This document shows positions 12,094 to 24,600 of a stretch of 64,000 nt of DNA, one piece after another. The stretch is from Warburgia ugandensis (taxonomy: Eukaryota; Streptophyta; Magnoliopsida; Canellales; Canellaceae), in assembly GCA_035236585.1 (NCBI GenBank), contig CP141126.1:15591001-15655000 (forward strand), in the 5' to 3' direction. The translations under genes and the position numbers were made by a program. The notes beneath the pieces are model-generated. The model made no database searches and was not told the DNA's origin. It was given only the letters and a program-made list of their open reading frames with translations. Numbering within the stretch: position 1 is the first letter of the stretch; every line of letters starts with the position of its first letter.

Positions 12094-15072
12094 TGTAACA
12101 CCCCGGATTTTTAAGACAATTATATATATATATAATAATGGCATTTTAAATAAGAGCATTTGGGATCCCATGAGAAAAGATTTATTTAACATTTTACTAA
12201 ACCTATCTTAAAAACTCCGGGTGTTAATTTTCCTTTCACAAAATGGCGTACATGTAATTTAAACATAAATAAATAATCCACGTATAAATCATCGTCAAAT
12301 AAATAGGCGCCTTTATTTTAAATCAAATAAACGTCCAAAAGACAATAATAATATGGCCCAGGGTCTATCCATCATAACATCCCATATAAATGTCCAACAT
12401 ATGTCCAAAGATCTAAATCACATCCCAATATAAAATATGCAGTCCATAATAAAATCCAAATGATAATCCTGTTTAATGACTCACATCACTGTCTAATACT
12501 ATAGAAAAATGGTCTTCAAGGCTCTCACGGCTTCTCAACGGCCTTGCCTTTCCCGTTATCGCGCTCGAGATCTAAGGCATTGCAAAACAAAGCAATGCCT
12601 CGGCAAGAGCTATCGCTTGTGTAGGTACATAGACAATTAATGTAATAAATGCAAGAAATAATGAACAATACTGATGAAAAATCTAACATTTATGAAGATA
12701 GTGATATCATAATGCCATGTTCAATAAATGCCAATTTATTCCATATGCTAAAACATGAAATTCACAGAGTTAAAACATGACATGAATCAATAAAATGGAG
12801 CATACATCCAGAATAAGGGCACCCTAAGGTAATGGGTCCCACCACATCGCACTAACATCACGATCGAGTACACGTAGTCAACCTCTGAGTGTCGTCACAC
12901 CCAGGCATATCATCAATAACCATGCTCATCATACATGCACACATAATAAGAATATGGGCCATCATGCGAGAAGGGCAACCCTCCATGGGTATCAACCACC
13001 GCCGCTCCCCGTCGACACCATAACGGGAGACTTGAAGCGTACGTCCCCATGGAAAGGCTGGGGCCTAGGTGTGGACTATCCATGTTACCAAACCTCACCG
13101 AATGCCATCTATGGGCGGTGTCTATCATATCACAAACTCATCACATCATAATCTCGGAAGGTGGGTGGCGGCCACTTATCCCTCCTAGCATGGCCTTTCA
13201 CCGGCGAGAGCACCCGTCATCAAATATAAAACACGGAAATCATATGTATATGCTAAAACTCAAGAGCACTTATAGCTTGCAATCCCCAAGACATGCCCCT
13301 CATCCCGGGGTTAAATTTCTATCAAAGGACCACGGTAATAAGCCTCTATTCTCATTTCCATGTAAATCCATGCATTTTCTATATATATAATAAGAAATAA
13401 GTCTCTAAGTAAGCATAACAAATTAACATCATACTTGTAAAAGCATTTTAAATAAGTTTATTCAGTAAAAGATTTCAATTTGGAATAACCATCCTGTACG
13501 CAATGTCCCATGAAATCCATGGTAAATAATAATTGCATTTTAAAACACAATCACACATGATGCTATGTTTAAACATGGTTTAAAAATCAAGGCAAAACAT
13601 TAGTTGTCGTCACCTACCTCGGTGTGAGATCACTAGCTTGCCAATAACTCCCTTTAATTGGTATATTCAAGTGCACCCGTACATGTCACATCACTATTTT
13701 AAAATTTTCCTAAATAAAAAGTGGTCATTTCTAAGTTTTTAAGTTAAAACTAGGTCCGCGTCGTCAATACGGTCACAACGCCTCTTCCGGATCGTGATTT
13801 GGACCTCTCTAGCTCCCAAAAATCAAGTTTTAGTGAAAACTACACTAAAATGGGGCCTGCCGGACCACCATAAGGTGGTTTAAACCGCGGCACCCTTTTC
13901 CGCCGGGTTTACACCGACGTACACGGCGCACGAAGACGCACGCCGACGCAGACGTCGTACGGGACGCGCGCCGTGCGTCTTCGGCACCGTGACGCACGCT
14001 TGCGTCACGGTCGCCAGGACGCTCCGCGTCCCGGTCCCACAGCGACAGCCAACCAGCGCACGCGTGCGGCGACGACGTCATGTGACGTCGTCATGGCTGC
14101 GTCTCTGAGTGCGTCTTGGCGTCAGCGCCAGGCGCCGACGCCGTTGACGACGCCGGAGAAGACGACCGGATTCCTGATTCGCCTCCCGAGGCAGCAGCTT
14201 CCGTTTTGCGTGATTTTGCGCCATTTTCTTCGAGAATTCTCTCTAGAATCCATTTATGCCCTCCTTTGCACTAATTTTTCCAAAAACCATGGTTTTTAAA
14301 CGATTTTTCCCAAGTTCCAAAAGCATCCCTAGGTACTTGGTTTTTGAGTTTTTTGGAGAATTCCACCGTTGGATCACTCCCAAATTTAAAGGGTATGCTC
14401 TTGGGTCTCTTGTGCACTAGTTGGACGATGCGATTTTCAAACGGATAAGGTTTGATCCGTGAAATCACACTCCAACAGTAGCGTGCACCACAGTTCCTAA
14501 AAACCGATTTTTTCCTAATTTTTAAATACTTTCCTAATTAATTTTCTAATTAATAAATACGTAAAAAACACGGATTTGAGGCTTACCTTGTGCCTGGTCG
14601 AGTTTGCTCGTGTTCGCAGGGGCTCCACTCGCCGGAAACTTCAGATTTTTGCAGGTCTAGGGTTTTGCGTAGCATTCATGGAAAATGCTCAAAGTGGAGC
14701 GTTTTGGCTCCTAGAGGAGCATAGATATAGGGTTTTAGAGTCTTCGGGAAGAGAAACTCTTCCCCACACGTCTCTTCCCACGTCTCTCTGGCGATTTCGC
14801 CGACCGGTAGAGACGTGTGTAGATGGGGTGCCGTTATCAATTTGGACCCCTGTGTAACACGTTTCTGTCAAAAGACCATTTTGCCCTTACAACTTTGACG
14901 GCTCATAACTCCCTCGTTTGAGCTCCGTTTTCCGCGTTCTTGGTGGCGTTGGATTCGTATCGACGAGCACTTTCTAATTATTATGTTTTCAGGAAAGAAT
15001 TTCATCCATAAATTTTTATTTTAATTTATTTAATAATTTCCTATTTTTATCTTTAAAATTAAGGATATTACA
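12094..15072 (+). mobile_element. Solo LTR 2 (2.98 kb) with perfect TSD
   Basis: The sequence runs from TGTAACACCCCGGATTTTTA to TTAAGGATATTACA. The 5-mer CGCAC stands on both sides (12089-12093 and 15073-15077), a perfect target-site duplication, so this is a complete insertion with no internal domain. It is very like the copy at 61044-64000. A CpG-rich core lies at about 13,900-14,180, full of GACGCAC/GTGCGTC words. The 3' region carries CGTATCGACGAGCAC, shared by all copies. Several open frames of 60-110 codons occur here; none resembles a known protein and they do not keep frame between copies. Confidence 0.93.
12575..12600 (+). repeat. Perfect 9-bp hairpin in solo LTR 2
   Basis: Same arms and loop as at 7681-7706, 481 bases from the LTR start. 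Confidence 0.85.
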
Positions 15073-16228
15073 CGCACTTTTTCGAACACACTGGCATGTG
15101 TCACAATCACTAGGACACGTGTGCTTCCAAGTCATTTTGTGAACAGCGCATGAGCATACCATGCATGCATGTCCCCTTCACGTGTCTACTTTGTGCATCT
15201 TGGGCCCTGAACTTTATTAGCTGTAGATGGCTACCATCATCAAAGAAGGTGATCAGATTCTAATATACTCCAGTCATGCTCATTTTATGAGATTTTTATA
15301 CCAAAATGCTCGTAATTTCATGAACTTAAGTTTTCCATAGGTTTTTTTCCTACGATTTTCACTCAAAATTAGGTTTTTTTGTCAAATTTTTATACAAAAA
15401 AAAAAATCACCAGCATTATTGTTTTCCTAGTTTTCCTCACCATTAACCTTCTAATCATCACAAAACCAGAGTGGTTTTCTTTCTTTTCTTGTGAGGAATA
15501 TAGTGAACAATTTGGATCATCAATTTAACGCTATTTTGTCAATGGTGCTTTCCACAGTCAAGTTTTCCACTAAACTAGTTGTCAAAAAACAATGACAGCG
15601 AACAGTGATGATGAAGGAAAAAGGGGAAAATTGAGAGGAAAAATGGAGAGGGAGAGATTTAGTGACTTGTTTTCTAATGTCTCCACCACTTATTGGTCGT
15701 CGTTGATCATCTTACTTTCAGTCGTCAATAGTGCACATGTTGAAGAAGGAGGAAGGGGGGCCGGGGGGGGGGGCTGGAGAGGGGAAGGAAGACGTCAGGT
15801 ATGAGGTCAGCTTTAATGCTGATTTTTTATTTTTTATAGTCATTACCTACCCTAATGTGAGTAATTATTATAGCTTATTGCATGTAAGAAGCAGTTTACA
15901 TTTATGACTGATGTGTTTGCATCCATATTTTGTTTCGCATCATGTGAGTCCCACTTATAGTTAATGTTAGCCTTCAATAAATTTCAATTAAATACTTTAA
16001 TTAAAATATTTATTACTTTTTTTTATCCAAACTTTGATTTCAGCATACTTAGTATCATTGGATTTGTTTTTTTCGAGTAGTTTACTAATATTAATGTCTC
16101 AATGACTAATTTCATGTCTTTTATTAGTTATACTTAAAAATCAAAATCTTAAAAATTTGAATTAGGCATTTCTCCTTTTCAATTCAATCCCTTCACATAA
16201 AAATGAGTTAAAATTTAGGGGTGTGACA

Positions 16229-18857
16229 ATGTGATTATTTCTTTCAACTATATTGCTTTATTGAAGTATATAGGGTAAAATCATCTGATGTACTATATCT
16301 CAACTCTTATAAAAGTAGTCAAATACATCACTCATGTATTTACCATCTCTATCAAACCTCTGAATTTTAATAATATTAGAACCTAGAATAATCAATAATG
16401 AATATGATCAAATAAGTTATTTTTATGCGAGTCTTGACATTTAATGGACTATAATCATTGGAATGAATGATCCTAAGTGGCTCATTAGGTCTCTTTCCTT
16501 TTTCCAAAGGAGTCCTATCCATCTTACCAAATAAACAATACTCACATGCATTTAGCATGTTCTGCAACCTAAGTAATAATCCATACTTAAATATCCTTTC
16601 TATCTTGTTATTTTTAACATGCCCTAACTTAAGATGTCATAACATGAAATTATCTTCATAGAGGCAAACAAGAGTATGAAGAAAGATTAACTTTATTAAT
16701 ATCGGTGGAGATTGTTTATAAAGTCCATCATACGGAACTCTGGATAACAAAATGTTCTTCTTTTGACCAACTATACTCCTATTTCCACGAAACCTAACCT
16801 CTAGACATTTTGCAGTGAGCTTTAAAATAGAGATAAAATTGCACATAAAACTCGTCACATAGAGAACCTCAATCAACGCAAGGTGTTTCTCGTTGGGAGC
16901 TGAAGGCAAATTTTCCCTGAGCCTGGTACTTTTGGGTCCAATTCTCTTACCATTATCAAATCACTAAACATGGATTTCTTATCCTTTTTAAGCTTTCTTT
17001 TCTTACCATAAATTTGACTTGGCTTAGAAGTGGTTCACGTTTTATCTTTTGAGATATTCACATGCAAAGTTTTTCCTTAATCTCCTGAACTCCTAATACA
17101 GACACAAAACTGTCCATTATCATAGTGGCTTCTCAAGATTTGAGTGCAATAATCTCTTAGGATATAAGCAAATTATTAAGAATCATAGACACTTGTTATT
17201 TTTTAGGAATTGAATTTCCTAGAGTTGACAATTACTTATCCATAACCGACATACATTTAATATGTTCACATTATCAGACTCTTTCATATGTATACTATTG
17301 TATTTTTAATACTTAGTAGCCACATCCTTAAACAAAGGATAGGAGGTAGGTTTAGCCTCCAATAAGATTTCTATATCTAGTCCCATGAAAGTCAAGATTA
17401 TAGACCTTACCTTTCTATAATTTATAAGAAACTTTTGATATGCTCAATACATTTTTAACTGAATATTAAAAAGGTATATGATGAATTCTCCTCCTCCATA
17501 CAAGGTAATTGTTATCATTCAACCTTTAAGCCTCACTAAATTTTTGGTGATAGTTTTCGAGTCCATTGTTGATTATCACCCTAGATATTTAACATACAAA
17601 GGGCAAGTTTTTATGAATCAACCAATTACAAATTACAGTACTTGGAACTCTAATCAATTTACTTTGAGTTTCAAAAACTTATAAACAACTTAAATCATTT
17701 TAATCATTCCATTTAGCTTAGAAATAATCTAGTACAACTAGCTTTTCTTATGCACTAGAATTTTTAGGATATACCACCTCTCTCTAGAGTTTAAATATAA
17801 ATGCTATTCAATTAAAAAAAATAGTAATTCTTAATAAGCTAATTAGAAATTTTTAATATTTAGACATAATTTTTTAATTTAGTAGTTATGTATTAATTGT
17901 TCTAAAATTAATAAATTATTATACAGCTAAATTAGAAACACTAATCAATCAGAACTATACCTCCTAAAATAGAAAAATTAATAACTACCATAAATGCCTA
18001 TTCACATATCATTATATAACATATAGTCTCAATTTCAAATAATTTACAATAAATAGATAATTAAACAAATCTAAACTTGTACATCAAATATGCTAGTTAT
18101 TCAAATTTAAAACATGAAATAATTACAAGAAATTAGCATCTAACATAGTCCCTCAAACAATTCTAAACTAGCCCCTATTTAGGTGATTATAAACTAAATA
18201 TTAGAAACAAAAACCACCCAATTTTAGTTCTAATAGACCTTCCTTAGTTCTAAATAACCTTCCTAATAGTGAAATAAAATAAGGAAAATTTTAATCCAAA
18301 AGTTACTTAAAAATAGAGAAATTAATCACACAAAAAAACACAAATTTTAGATTAAACTAAGCATATTATATATATGTAGTGATTTAGCAAAAATATATCA
18401 TTACAATGTAGAGAAAATAAAAAAGATCTAAACTTTAATTTAGAATAATATAGTGATATACTTTAGATTAATATTTCTCAGGAATTATAAAAGCAAAAAC
18501 AATCCTATATTTTAATCCTTAGGATTGCTATACATAAGCATAAATCTACACTTATAAATTGCATCTATTGGCACCTAAACCATGCAACAAATCGTGCTTA
18601 AAATCATGAAATGAATTATGCTTAAAAAATGAGATTTAACAATAAAAAATCACACCTAAAATCAGAGAAAATTTAATCCTAATTTGGCCATTTAATATCA
18701 TTAATAAAGAGGCAATTTTTTCTTCATAAAATTAAAAAATAGTGATATATTATTCCTCTATTTTTATTATTATTATCGAACTTTCACATATAAATGTTTA
18801 AGTAGCTAGATCATATCCAATTAATATAATGCATTTAACTTGAGGTTTTGATATCAA
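16229..18857 (-). mobile_element. Ty1/copia element 1, right piece: integrase, GAG-pre-integrase, gag and leader remains
   Basis: On the minus strand 16376-16567 reads CEYCLFGKMDRTPLEKGKRP and then an IDYSR motif, which is the GAG-pre-integrase zinc motif running into the integrase core. 16637-16909 reads LYVTSFMCNFISILKLT, the typical LYVP...CNLISISKL block upstream of it. The order fits copia (gag, protease, integrase, RT) read right to left. Frames are interrupted throughout. The primer-binding-like sequence TTGATATCAAAACC (minus strand, just left of 18858) marks the inner edge of the 5' LTR. The piece continues the one at 5815-6208 across the LTR insertion. Confidence 0.75.
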
Positions 18858-18870
18858 TGTTAGCCTTGGA
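18841..18870 (-). other. Primer-binding site and inner LTR edge of copia element 1
   Basis: Reading the minus strand, an LTR ends in GGCTAACA and is followed by TTGATATCAAAACC. This resembles the initiator-methionine tRNA primer site TTGGTATCAGAGC used by plant copia elements. On the plus strand the LTR would begin TGTTAGCC at 18858. Its outer end was not found; AT-rich sequence up to about 19.1-19.5 kb may belong to it. Confidence 0.5.
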
Positions 18871-19527
18871 CACTCTAGATTGTGCAATATATGCAAATAA
18901 TAAATCATAACTATAAAAGAATTTTAAATTTTACAATATAATAAAATAGCTAATAATCTAAATTAAAATCACAGAAAATATAGATATCATCTCATCGATT
19001 GAGAGAGTTTTTCCTAAAAAAATTTCCTCTAATTATCAAAATTTGAACATGAACTTAGAGATTAAAAACACTAATAGTGATAACTGAAAATTTAAAAAAA
19101 TATACAAAGATTTTCCTGCTCAATCACCTTTGGAAGCATGCACTACGATGGTTTCCACAAGGTTGAAAGTGATCGATATTTGACAAGTCCCTAACCCCTA
19201 TGATAACGCTACTTGATTGCTACCAGGTACTAGTAGGAGTACCTGTGCATCACTTCGACGTGGATAAAGATTAAAGAAGAAAATACAAACAAAGTGGATG
19301 CAAAAGGTCGTATACAGACATGGGGTTACAGAGCTTGATATGGTAAGTTACACATTTGATCTAGGTCATATAAAGAGGATGCTTACCCTTAATCTAGAAC
19401 CTTTTGAATGTAGAGACCTGAACATACGGAAATTCCTAAAGATAGCTGCCGGGATCTTTCAAACAGGAAGGATTGCTAGGCCCATGCCAAACAAATTGCA
19501 CTGGTGGTCCTTAGCAAAGCTTAGTTT

Positions 19528-19529
<2 letters not shown>

Positions 19530-19562
<33 letters not shown>
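19530..19562. repeat. (TA)n microsatellite
   Basis: This is an uninterrupted run of about 16 TA units, upstream of the AIL-type gene. Confidence 0.95.
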
Positions 19563-19564
<2 letters not shown>

Positions 19565-19757
19565 ACCTTAATCGTTTAGGTCCAAAGAAGAAAAAATGCT
19601 CAAATTTTTACGAAGAGGACTGAGTTTTAGAGGCACACAAAATGCGTCTCAAAGGAGACGCTCTTCTCTTTTTTTTCCTAGCATACCTTAATCGTTTAGG
19701 TCCAAAGAAGAAAAAATGCTCACATTTTTACGAAGAGGACTGATTTTTTCCTAGCAT
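19565..19757 (+). repeat. 120-bp-period tandem duplication
   Basis: A 59-bp block at 19565-19623, beginning ACCTTAATCGTTTAGG, recurs at 19685-19743 with one base changed. Both copies are followed by TTTTTCCTAGCATA (about 19671-19684 and 19744-19757). In the first copy about 47 extra bases lie between the block and that end, so the second copy has lost them or the first has gained them. Confidence 0.9.
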
Positions 19758-21629
19758 AGGTATGATCTGTGAATATCTAATCATTTATGCAGTAGTTGAA
19801 AATCAAGATCCTTCATTGAAATTGGATAAAAAGTAGAGGTAAATATAGTGATCATCACAATCAAGTTGGTTTGAAGTAGAGGTAACAGTCTTTAACGAAG
19901 AAATGCTATTAATCTTTTTTAAAAATAGAAATGGCCGTAGACGACCTTTCCCATGAGCGTCTCATTTGCGGTCTTACGGTTACAGTCTTGTTTAAAGTAG
20001 AGATAAGAGTACATAAAGTTGAAGTTCCATACAACGAGAGAGAGAGAGAGAAATTTATTCATTTATTTAATTTATTTTATATGCAAAGCATGGAAAACTG
20101 TGCCATACGTGCCCTGACGGTGCTAGAGATCGAAGAGAGACTGCTGGCATAGTAGGACCAGCGAAAGGTGACAATAAAAGACGGTGGGAGGGGATAATAG
20201 AACGTAAAGTAAAAGAGGGCCGGAGGGAGGGAGGAAGGGGCAGTTCGGGCATTTAATAGAGGATAAGACGGGTACCGTACATGTAAAGAAGCTGGTTAGA
20301 TTTGGCCATCTTTGAAAGTGTGTCACTGATTTACTTTATAACTAGCCTTATAATGTGACTCCAACTAGTTCTAAGACCACCCAGATCATGGTTATATGGA
20401 TGCAAGGCTTGTCCGTCAGGTGCGAGCTTTCTGCTACTAGAGATCAAACGTAAGAAATAGACTTGACGGGACTTCGTTGAGGATTTCACATCTACTACTG
20501 CCTTGACTAGAGCACGAACTTGCACTTAGGCACGTTCTAGCTGCTGCTTGGGTAAAATTGTATTCTGCTAATTACAACCAAGTTGGCCATGCGAATCCCT
20601 GGCTTACCCCATCCATCCAAGCAAGCAAGGCTACGAAATGGTGGTCGGGCTCATTTGACTCGCTCGTTCGAACTTCCAACAGTGTCCGGTCCGTAAATAA
20701 TCGACATGACACTGCTCTTTGATCCCGAATCTACCCCTACTAGCCAGGTTCACGGGACGAAAGATTCTAATCGCCAATCCGTACTGCGTACAAAATCCAA
20801 TGGATAAAAGACAGCCTCTTCCCCCTCCTATTTGGTTGGCAAGCTCCTTTGCTCGAAATGACATCTCTGGGATAATTTCTAAAAGAGGATGGTCTGGTTC
20901 GGGAAACAAATTCTAAAAAAATGTCTAAAAGAATGGAATGGAGGTATCCCATGGCAACCATCTTTTGGCCCACCTATATCCCCTAGATGTGATCCCATCC
21001 GTTGACTGTTTACGAGAGACAGATCTATGATAAGTTTTTGAATTGGTAGAGAATTTTAGAACTGGGATAAGACCGTACCGTAGGAACTTTTCAGTAACGA
21101 TTTATATAACCGGTTTAAACAGCAGAAATAGTTTACAAATTGGGAGTTCCCCCAGGCAGTGGCACTTTGTAAATCTTGGAAACAGCGCGGGTCACCGATT
21201 GCTACTTAATGAATGAATTGCAGGTGGCCTTCGAATGCAAAAGAGAAGAAACAAATAGCTTGGCTTTTTCTCCATTTTTTCTCTTTATTCACTGCCCTTT
21301 GCCTGGACCGGTGTTCCAGTGGTGGCTTCCGCTTTTCTGCTATTTAAGAGAGAGAGAGAGAAATGAATGTGTAATGAGGAGGGGTGGAGGAACGAAAACC
21401 GAGGGGGGTATGCGTTCATTATTGAAGAAAAGTTAAGGAAATGAGACGAGATATATACGCTGAGAGAATCGGGAAGCAGCTCAGCTTCGTATGATCATCA
21501 TCATATGGTGCGGTTTCTCGGTTTTGCTTTCATCTTCTTCGTAACTCCAAGGAGGCTCTTCGGACTTTGAGCAGGAGAGAGAGAAAAAGGGATTTTGGGG
21601 TTTTGAGCAAAGAGAGAACAACATTGAAT
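19758..21629. promoter_or_regulatory. Upstream region of the AIL-type gene
   Basis: No gene is recognised in this 1.9 kb. It contains short GA runs at 20036-20050 and about 21349-21361. The transcription start cannot be fixed from sequence alone. The stretch at 20.4-20.97 kb has more even base composition and short open frames on both strands, but none is recognisable. Confidence 0.4.
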
Positions 21630-24600
21630 ATGAACAATTGGTTGGGGTTTTCGTTGTCCCCCAACCTCAGCAGCATCGATGGTGGGGAGGTCGGCAGTTC
21701 GAGTCGTGGAGGTGAGGGTCCCAGTGTCGGCTGCTGTTGCGAGGGTTTTGGGGGAGAAGATGATGGTTTTCCCAGTTTGACTGTTATGCCTTTGAGGTCT
21801 GATGGCTCTCTTTGTGTTATGGAAGCTTTCAGGCGCTCCAATGAAGAAGGTGGATAATTTCTACCCATGTTTTCGCTCTTCCCCCTCTTCTTTTCTTTCT
21901 CTTTCTTCAGGTGCATGAAAGAGTTCAAGCACTCGCTTTGTCGGTTTCTTTTGCCTTCATGTCTTCGAAAAAACTTTCTGTGGGTTTCAGTTCCTATTGA
22001 ATAATGTTTTGTAAGTCACTTGCAAGTCTAGTCTAGCCCAATAATGAACTGGTTTAGATGCGTGGTCGCTGCCGTGCTTGAGAAAAATGCTTTTCTTTTG
22101 CTTGCCTGTTTTCTTTTTTGGGTTCTTTGAGATTTGCTGGTTTGGACTGAAGATCTCTTTCTGCCGTGTACTATCTCTTTCGTCCAGTTCTTCTTACATT
22201 TTCTTTTGCGAGTATATCTTGTTTCCTTCTCCTCTTGTTGTCTTTACCCTTCAAATAAACTCTTTTCCTATTTGCAGCGCTCCATTTTCTCTCTTTTATC
22301 ATCGTCAAAAGTGAAATGTTAGATCTTGGGTTTACTGATTTCACACGAATTACTTAAAGCAGCTTCTCATTTGAGCTTCCAATGGTCATTTCTTTCGGTT
22401 GTTATTTTAGACCACCCTTTTTTTTTGGTTCCCTCTCTGCATTCTTCATCAGAGTGCACTTGTAATCTTTTCATTAAGGGGTCCTTTCTATATCAGAGAC
22501 TGCAACAACAACTTGAACGAATTTTCATATACAGTTCGTCTTTCCAGTTTTCTTCTTTATACCCCACTAAACCCTCCTTTTCTTGGTATGGGTCCTCTGC
22601 AGATTGGAGATACGATAATGCCATGCCCACCACGACAACCAACAGTAATCCGGACAGTGAAGGCCCAAAGCTCGAAGATTTCTTAGGTGGATATTCCAAC
22701 ACCAGCCCAGATAACACCACGCCCACTGGTCCCCATGTCCCCCAACCACTCTCTTCTTTCAATGACGCATACTATCAAGCCCGACAGTCATTCTTACAGC
22801 GAGGCCATAACAGAATCAACGTCAATGCGCCTCCAGCCTTCAACACTACAGGAGAAACAGAAACAGAAGAAAATCTCACAAACTCAACTCCACTAATCCA
22901 ACCTTTTCAACCGCATTACCATGAGAGTCAAACCCTTATCCACAATACGCCTAATAGTCTCTACCACGTCTCTCTCGATGGTGCAACTTCAATTTCTGAC
23001 TTCAAATCTTGGCTCCGGCAGAATCCATTTCCGGTTGAGAAAGCTCCCGGCGAGGGGAATAAGTGCAATATTCAATCGCTATCTCTTTCGATGAGTCCTG
23101 GATCGCATTCGAGTACGTCTGCGGGCTCTGCCATGGCGCCCGTGTCGGTTGAGGAGAGTCGGAAGAAACCCGCCGGGAAATCTTTGACTAGAGAACCGAT
23201 TCCTCGCAAGTCGATTGATACGTTTGGACAAAGAACATCTCAGTATCGAGGTGTGACAAGGTGGGTTTCATTTGATTGATTAGGCATATACCTATTTGCT
23301 CAGTGTATAAGCTGCCTTCACAATGTTCTAATACTAGTGATATTAAACCTTTGGGGCCACCTCTTGGCAGACTTATAAACCAAATAATGCATCTGTTGGC
23401 ACCCTTACCGTTATATGACCACTTATCTTTGGCCTCGAAGAAAGATCAAAGGTAACATTTTCATGGGTTTTTGTAGGCATAGATGGACAGGCAGATATGA
23501 AGCTCATTTATGGGATAACAGTTGCAGAAAGGAAGGACAAACAAGAAAAGGAAGACAAGGCAAGAACCGAGAAGTAGCATTTTGTATTGAATGTGTTGCA
23601 TTTGGAATTGATATCCGCTCTCCTCTTTTTGATAATGGCACACTTCCATCTGTGGTTGGTTTCTTGTCATGATCTTTAAAAGCTTGTAACTACTGTTTCT
23701 TTAGAAGGCGGGAGTGGAGAATACTGTCATACCATTGAAAAGATCAGTGCGGATATCATTCCCTACCTTAATTTTTTTTAGTTAAATAGAAGTTATTCTT
23801 TGTTCTTGGAAGCTATGTCTAACGCGTATTCTCAAGGTTTCTCGGGATCATACGTTCTTGTAACTGGTGCTGCATCTGAACAGTTTATCTGGGTACGTGG
23901 ATATAAAGCCCTTTACGTTCTGCATCTCTTTTCCCTTTCTACATGGATGTTATCTCTGTGCAATCCAGGGAATTATACTGGAATAATATGGAGTGGTAGT
24001 AAATCGTTCCTCATTGAACAATGTGCTGTATTTTTTATTAGGTGGATATGATAAGGAAGAAAAGGCTGCTAGGTCTTACGATTTAGCTGCTCTTAAGTAC
24101 TGGGGTCCAACAACTCATATAAATTTCCCGGTACCTAGACGTATTTTTTTTTATTGCTTTCCTTGTTTCTGCTACCGGAAGTTCAGTCTACATTCTGCCT
24201 TGCTTCCTTTGCTCTAAAACTTTCTTTGTTCCTGCCTTCCTTTTGCAGCTAAGTACTTATGAGAAAGAGCTTGAGGAGATGAAGAACATGACCAGACAGG
24301 AATTTGTAGCCAACTTAAGGAGGTAGCAATTAATTCCACTCCTATCTTTTACTGTTTGTGAAACCCAAATTAAAGGAAAGAAGTGTCAATGCTTGATTAT
24401 GTATTATGTGGGACGTTATCCACTCTCCATATCTTTAATACTGACACTCCCCTTGTCGTACTTTCCTAAGAACCAAATTAGTGTTGCTATTGTTCTTAAT
24501 ATACAATTAATAGCTAATTTAATGAAAGATTCAATAAATTCAGGGGGCCTTTGTTCTAACTAAAAGGGATGTGAATATTATCCCCTGAAAATTTTAGGGA

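Larger units (their letters stand above)
6209..16228 (+). mobile_element. Old long solo LTR split by two younger copies
   Basis: The left edge reads TGTGATGTCTTAGG and the right edge GGGGTGTGACA, giving TG...CA ends. Flanking 5-mers are GTGTG (6204-6208) and ATGTG (16229-16233), a 4/5 match consistent with an old target-site duplication. Its own sequence is 6209-7171, about 10080-12093 and about 15078-16228, roughly 4.1 kb in total. Landmarks match the younger LTRs in order: a hairpin at 6615-6641, a GTGGACTACCCATGATACC segment at about 10107, and a GC-richer core with CACGTG-type words at about 15080-15180. No gag or pol is present, so it appears to be an LTR left by recombination. The copy is heavily mutated. 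Confidence 0.65.

Noticed and set aside
7172-15072. Reading 7172-10074 and 12094-15072 as the two LTRs of one retrotransposon
   Set aside because: Each copy has its own 5-bp duplication, the 2-kb segment between them is old LTR sequence of the same family, and no primer site or gag/pol is present.
20719-20973. Overlapping frames upstream of the AIL-type gene as an organelle-derived insert
   Set aside because: The balanced base composition suggested plastid or mitochondrial DNA, but I could not match it to any organelle gene.
23415-23672. Continuation of AIL exon 3 through the GC donor as a coding region
   Set aside because: The frame continues past KGRQ into sequence unlike any AP2 protein, while splicing at GC and adding the microexon restores the family sequence exactly.
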